From Chara braunii (taxonomy: Eukaryota > Streptophyta > Charophyceae > Charales > Characeae), in assembly GCA_003427395.1 (NCBI GenBank), contig BFEA01000065.1:1977158-2041157 (forward strand): a DNA stretch of 64,000 bases. The letters run 5' to 3'. The position numbers were made by a program, and so were the translations under genes. This document shows, one piece after another, positions 53,001-60,145 of this stretch (the stretch's first letter is position 1; each line of letters begins with the position of its first letter). Below the pieces are notes generated by a model. It was not told the DNA's origin. It made no database searches and saw nothing but the letters and a program-made list of their open reading frames with translations.

Positions 53001-56000
53001 TCCTTGTGCACCCTTTGGTTCAGAGTGACCCAGATACCCACGTCAACTGCAGTCCTGGCTGAGCAGTATCCTTCTGCGAGGATCAGGGTCCTCGGTAGGC
53101 CTATGGGGCCCTGTTTCCAGCCTTACCCGCCCTAAGTGAACGCGGAGGTGCCCACCCTAAGTGAAGGCGGACCTGGCTTTTTTGCAAGAGGCTCTCGACT
53201 GTCAATTTCATATTTGGGGTCCAGGCAGTTGCGACGCGCCAGTTGGTTGAAAGAAACACAGGCCGAGCAACAAAGGCATTTCCGCGGCCTAATGGGCCTT
53301 TCCAAAGAATGCAGGCCCCGGGCGTGATTCGCAGCCTCATACAGAGACAGTTGGGCGCCCAACCGAACGAGGCCCAGCAGCCCAGTAGCTGCTACATCCA
53401 GGCAGCCTCCTGGGGCCTTCCGGAAGCTTCTGGGCCCAGACCAGGGCAGCCAGGCTGCGTGAGCTGGCCAACCCTTTTCCATAAAGGAAAGAGCTCGGAC
53501 CTGGCTGCCTCATTCAGGCACTCGCATGCTGGCGGCAACGCTGCTGGAGCTCATGCTCGTAGGCTGCTGCTAGCGCTGAGAGGCGAGGTGCAGCACGTGC
53601 GGTCGTGCAGAGGAGAAGGGCGCTGCTGAGGGCAGCGCCATAGCCCAGCCACCATAGCTGGTGGGCTTGGACTACAGTGAAGCGCAGGGGTGGTCTTCGG
53701 GTCAAAGAGAGGACAGGTGTGGTGTAGACAGGGGATAGGTGAAGGATGATGATGATGATGATGTGAGGGCACGTACCTTGCATTGGCGATGGTCTGCATG
53801 GGTGACATTTTCAAGTACTTCGGGCTGCTGCTGATGTCAACAGCTGCATTGTCTTTTTGTAGTCTGTAGTAGCTGTGTAGGAGTAGGCTGGGCGCTGAGC
53901 GCCAAGTGGGAGTGTGCAGGAACTGGACTCTTGTGTTGGGAGGAGAGAGTATGCTCTCCATGAACATTGTTTTTCAGTGCTACGAACTTCCATTGGTGTA
54001 TTATTGGTGCAATGCTGTTCTCTGGACACGGTGTGACTATTTGGCTTTCAATGTGATGGTGTGATCTGGAATTGTCATCTCGCTGTTGCTTATTTTCCTT
54101 GCACTTCCCCGCAAAGGTGGGAAAATACCCAGATACCCACGTCAGCTGCAGGCCTGGCTGAGCAGTATCCTTCTCTGCAAAGGTGGGAAAATACCCAGAT
54201 GCCCATGTCAGCTGCAGGCCTGGCTGAGCAGTATCCTTCGCCGCGAAGGCGGGAAAATATAAGAAAAGAATAGGAAAACAGGCAAACATAGAACTAATCC
54301 AGATGTCCATATCAGCCCATGGTTTAGGTCTTCCCTGGTCACATCTGCTGCAGTATCACATTCCGCTGTAACAACTATCCTAGTTCACGACCATATCTGG
54401 GTGACGATTCTGAAACAACTATTCTAGGGCAGCTTCAGGCTCCTCTGTGACAACTACTCTAGAACATGGCCTTTCTATTATGGTTGATGGACAATCTGTG
54501 AGGATAACTGGTGATGGTCTGGCAACATGTGAAGCTGATTTTCTTGGGTGTGTTCGGTTGTCTTCCGATTGTTTACAGTGAGGAGCGTTGGCCTGTCATC
54601 GGAAGCGAGCTCAAGGTTATCAACGCCAGAGTTGAAGTCCAGCTTGTCATCGTCAGGGTTGGCACAGTCTGTGACTGTATCGACCTCCTCCTCCTCCTTG
54701 GCATCCCTGTCTTCTTCTGCATCAGGAACATCAGGTTCTTCCTCTAGTGCCGCTCCATCTTCCTCTACTGCATCTTTGTCGGCGATGCATTCCTCTTCTT
54801 ATCCTTTGCCCGCTTCCACGTCACTGGTAGCTCCTCCTGTTACAAAAGATGTTGGTACTAGCACACCCACATTCTTTCCGTCCTCAGCACCTCTTGCATC
54901 TCCTCCGGTGAACATCGTGTCGATGGTATCTCCTGCGCACCAGGCTCAGACTGTGTCGCCACCATCCTCTACTTCTGTGATGGGGCCGCCTCCTTCTTCA
55001 TCAGCTCCTGTGCAGCCGTCTGCCCCAGTGCGTAAGCCAGTTGCAATGTCGACACCTTCAGTAGCTGTGGTAGGGCCTCTCCCCGCTCCTCCGCCAACGC
55101 TTGCTGTCCCTGTGGCTCCGTCTGCTCCGCCAGCTCCTATGACTCCTGTCAACATCTCAACTCCGGCCTCTCCGAGTGCACCTCCAATGGTGACACCTCC
55201 CCCTCACATTCCAGCACTGTTGTCGCACGTGTCTGCTCCTGCTGTTTGCTCCCCATCCTCCTCAGGTGGAAGCTTGGCCTGCCCGTCTCCAAGCATCTCT
55301 CCACCTTCGCCTATGTCGTCTTCGTCCGGATCTGCGACATCGTCCACAATGAAGAGGTCTTCATTGAACCCGAACGCAAAGGTGAGTGTCTTTGAATTTC
55401 CTGACTGATCCACACTTCGCTTCTCTATTGCCTCTTCCACATGCAAGATTTTTCACAACCGCTAGAGGTTGAAGCAATGGCAAGATTATGTTAACACGCA
55501 CAGGAAGAACTGCAACATGTCCATGGTTCACTAAGTAAATATGACATATCAGCTTCCTCAATGCTGCAGCATCCAAGGCACATACCTTTTATGCTCCATG
55601 CCGTTTTCTGCACAGGCATGTGATCATTACAGAAGAAACGTGCTCATAACGATGGAGAGGTTCTTATGCAGAGAACCACAGCCAAACCATAACAAGAGAA
55701 GAAAGTAATTCAATGAACCCAAGCGCCTTTGTTTGGACTACGGGGGCTACATATGAAAAATTGTCAGACCATAGACCTTCCATCGGGGCTGATCTCATGC
55801 TCATGGGCGAGAATGAATTGTCAACAGCCATGCATCGAGCCACACTGCTCGTCACCTTGAGCACACACACACATTGAGAGAACACACTGGGGACCGGAGA
55901 TGCAAAGTCCTGATTAGCGCAGCTTATAAATTTCAACGAACTATCATATTAAACCGTTTCTGAGTTCCTGTCACTATGCGCTCAACAGTGCAGAGTTCAG

Positions 56001-56921
56001 CAACCAATATTCATCATCCTCATCTAGGTCGGTGACCTCTCTCCTTGTCTCTCTCTTGCTCTCTGTCTCTCTGTCTCTCTGTCTCTCTGTCTCTCTGTCT
56101 CTCTCTCCCCCCGCCTTCATTCCTCTTTTTAGCTCTCTCCCTCTCCCTCTCGGCATGAAGATCTTGACTCTGAATACATTCGCTACTACTCAGCTCTACC
56201 TCCTACTACTAGTTGTGCGGCTATGGCCGCCTTCCTTCCTCAGCATGGCACTGCCCAGCCAGGGCTCCTGTGCTAGCTTCTCGCAGATAGTGCACAAGCG
56301 CCTCAGCAGCACTTCCACACTTCTTGCGAATGAGCCATCTGTCCCAAATTAGCCTCTCTAGTCCTTATATTGACTTGGACTGAGTCTTGACTCGTGCCAG
56401 CCTGTGCTTCTCTTGGCTCGACTTGGACCCGGTACCTGCTGCCCCAGCCTGTTTGCTTCAGAATGTAGAGGCCCGGTACCTCCCTGAGTTTTCCTTGGTG
56501 TGCTGCTGCTTTTTGGTCTGTGGGACGTGACCTTTGACTCTGGGTTGTGACCCTTGCCTGTGGCATATGACCTTTGACTGAGAGACGTGACTTTTGCCTC
56601 TTGGAAGTGACGGTTGACCGGGTACCTATTGGACTCGACCTCTGGGGTACCCAACGTAATTTTTCTGAAACTGGCCGACCTGGCCTCTTTTGGCTCGGGG
56701 ACTTTGACCCTGAGATTCGAATTTGGGATCTGCATCTTGAAATGCCTGTCAGCCATAGCGAGACTCCTTGTTTGGACACCCAGGGCTACGCTCATTCTCA
56801 TTGCCGAGGAAAATTTGTCACCAGCTATAGTGCCTTCCATTGGGAGTTGGCTTTTTGTGTGTTCCTGTGTGTGTCTGTGTTTGTGGGGGCGGGCTTATTG
56901 TGTGTTCCTGTTTGATGGGGG

Positions 56922-56962
<41 letters not shown>

Positions 56963-59900
56963 CCTGATGTGCATCTGGACTTGAAAAAGGGTTGACAGAG
57001 AGTGCGAAGGGGGGGAAGGGGACAGAGCAGAATAGGTGTGTCTGTGTTTGTCTGGAAAGTGGGACACGGTGTCGGGGGGGAATTGAAGGGCAGAATGTGG
57101 GAGGAGAGTGCCAGCATAGCCCGCTGGGGGAAAAGGGATGTTAGGCAGAAGGCAGGGGGGTGGAAGTGTTTTGCGGTTGTACCACAGAGGTTTTGTTTGC
57201 AGGAAATCCGCTATCTCAGATGTTGAAATTGCAATCAAACTCTAATGTCAAGTTTCTTTGTTTTGATGACATCTGTTTTATGCTGAAGGTTTTAGCAAAA
57301 TTAATTGCAATTGCAAGGAATATCACGAAGAGCGATAGTCAGAAAAGTTGAGAAAACCAATTTGCAAAATCACGTAGTAGTCAAGATAGTTATGTACCAA
57401 GCAGAGAGCACAATGGACCAAGATTCTATCCGTATAAGAGCAATACAACGAACTTGAGTGTCAATGCCTACGCTCTCTGGTCTCACCAACATTTTATCCA
57501 ATGTCGCCCCTACTGTCTGGCACCCAGCGCCCAGCCTACTCTACTCAGCCTATCTACAGTATCCACGTTCTTGCGACAGGATCACATCGAAGTTGAAGAC
57601 CATTGTACTTGACGTCAACACCAATGCCGACCAATGTGCGTGACGTCAACACCAGTAGCTTGCCTCTAGGCCCAGGTGTCTGCTCCCAGGGCCCGTTTCA
57701 GATATTGGCCTGGGCCTCGTGCAGTTAGGCACGTCCAGGCAGACATTAGCTCGAGGCCCATGTGTGACGACAATGCTGCTTCCTCATTGGCCCGTAGCCA
57801 GTCTGTGATTTGTCGGCCTCACACAGCGTGGCGCAACCACCTGAGCCCTGGGCTCAAATGTACAGTGCAGCCTTTTTGACTGGAAGAGGTTGGAGGCTCA
57901 CGTTGCTCTGTAACCAACTGGCGTGCTGCAATTGTTTGAGTACCCACCTATGGAACAATGTCGAAAGCAGGCCTCACGTTGATATTCAGGCCCACCCTCA
58001 CTTAGGGCAGCCACGGGCTTGCTAGGGGCCGCAGCCCAGAACACTTGTATGTCTGATAAGGGCCCTGCGAGGGCTCTTTCCTCGCACAATCCTAGATGGC
58101 AAAAAAAAAGAATTGACAGCAAAAGTACGAATATTGTTGCTACTACTGAATCTGGCAGCCCCGGAAGTTTTTGGCTCGATGCAGCAGGTTGGAAAAGATC
58201 AGTTTGGTTCGTTTGAATGCCTTTCGGAGCAGTGTCTCTAGTTGATATACCAACTCCTGCGTACTTTTTGACTGCTGGTTTGTTGCAGCAATAATTCTTT
58301 GCTGGGGAGCTTTCTGAGGGGAAGCTCCAGTAGTTTTTTAACACACGCCAATAGTATGTGCACTGGGGTGAAATTCTCCAGAACATGGGATCTTCATAAC
58401 AGTGAAATGATGGCAATGAATTTGAACTTTGTGAAAGCAATTGAAGTGGATGATAATTGAGAACTGACGCGCACTTCCGTTGTTCTGGGCCGGGATTTGG
58501 GGGGGGGGGGGGGGGGGGGAGGGGGGGGGGGAGAGGGGGGGGGGCTTGCAGGAGTTCAAGCTTAATCCAAATGCGAAGGTGTTCACCCCAATTGGAGGGT
58601 ATGCACAGCCTAGGCCTATGCCGATTGTGTCAACACCGGTGTACATGCAGCCTCTTTCTCAGGGGGCGCCGATGCCGACAGCGATGCCCGCAGTTCCACA
58701 GTATATGCCTCAGCCAATGCCAGGCCAGTTCGCTCAGTATCCCATGCCAAGCTACATGCAGCCACCTCCTACAGCCTATGTGCCATCCACCCCTGTAGGG
58801 ACGAGTGGGGCAGTACCTCCAGTTCTTCAGAGTCAGACAGGGATGAAGATGCCTCAACACACACAGCCACAAGTACAGGTGAGCTACCGAAATTTGAAAG
58901 ATGTTTCCATTTCTGGATTTATACATGTTATCCTTGCGCAGGGGCATACTGATCTTCTCTGTGTCGTTCCAGTTTTAACGGATGTCGGAAAGGACATAAA
59001 AGATGTTTCCTTCACAATCAATTGACTATAACCTGAAACAAAACTGTCCATTCACTTGCCTCGTCTCTCTTCTGAGCTGGTACTCACTGAGAGTAGGTAT
59101 GTCTGATTTGGCACTCACAGGGAAGGTGTTGACGCCTCGTGGTGTGGATGCTGTTGACAACTGGCTATGTTTCATGAAGTAGTGGCATATCTAGCAGGGT
59201 AATGATTATCAGTGAGTACTAGGAACGGAGACTGTCTTGATTGACTGCCTTAATGTTTGTTCACCTCTGTTGTACACAAGGTGAGTGCTGCCTCGTCTTT
59301 CCTGATTGCTAACACCACACACAGCCAGACATCATTTGCATTTCTTACGGTCAGGCATGCCATGACAAATGCGTGCTCATTTTGGAGGCACATTCGTCTT
59401 CTGTTCTGTACTGCAACTGGCGTACCCCAGTTGTACTCAAGTGGGAGCTTAGCGTAAAGTGACTCCAATTCGCCAGAACAGGCTAACTATGGTTAATCGA
59501 AAATGAGGAAGGCTGTCTGCCAGCAGCGATAGGCATGCTAGTATATTCTCAGGGGAATGTTGGGAACAGCTGTTTGATTTTGTCAATCTTTCTTCATCTT
59601 GTTTTTCAGGTAGACAAGATCTTGTGCCCGCTCTTTATAGCTGCCTTGTTGTATGCTCTCAGACATCCTGTGCCACTACAGCCTGTGCTGCAGTCTGAGC
59701 TTGCTGGGAGTTTTTGATGGATCCTGTTTCACCGAGTGTGCGGAGTGAGGTCCTGTGGAAGCTCAGAAATCAGAAGTGATCCTGCTTTTAGGATGGTGGT
59801 TACGTTAGGACTCCTTGCTGTTAGGAAATGCTGTGTTTATTGAAGTTCACTACCTCTGGACAATGAATGGGATGGTCTGCGCTGATATTTTGTTTTCTGA

Positions 59901-60058
59901 CGTCCAAGGAGTCCATGGCTGGCTAAGCGAATTTATATGATTCATGTAGAGTTAGGAATACTTCTGGAAGCTTAGTCATGCGTGGAAGGATATATACCAG
60001 TTTCACTCAAAGAAAAAAAGCATGTCAGCTCTCCTTGGGCAGATAACCTCACAGCTAT

Positions 60059-60145
<87 letters not shown>

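Larger units (their letters stand above)
49250..54578 (+). other. Intron 8 (5.3 kb)
   Basis: GTGAGT donor and CCGATTGTTTACAG acceptor. It holds CA/GA microsatellites near 50002-50028, a GC-rich palindromic block with an A-rich tail (52470-52605), the shared dispersed repeat near 52674-52745, and a solo LTR (53075-54103) inside a minisatellite (53025-54260). 49500-52400 has no recognisable gene. Confidence 0.85.
55382..58551 (+). other. Intron 9 (3.2 kb)
   Basis: GTGAGT donor, GCTTGCAG acceptor preceded by a poly-G run (58500-58544) rather than pyrimidines. It contains a (TCTCTCTG)n/CT tract (56036-56107), a (GA)n tract (56924-56959) and a diverged solo LTR (57312-58086). No gene. Confidence 0.88.

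Noticed and set aside
56303-56967. Frames of 113-160 codons on both strands in intron 9.
   Set aside because: Short-word duplications (GTGACCTTTGAC-type) and a GA tract keep them open; no domain.
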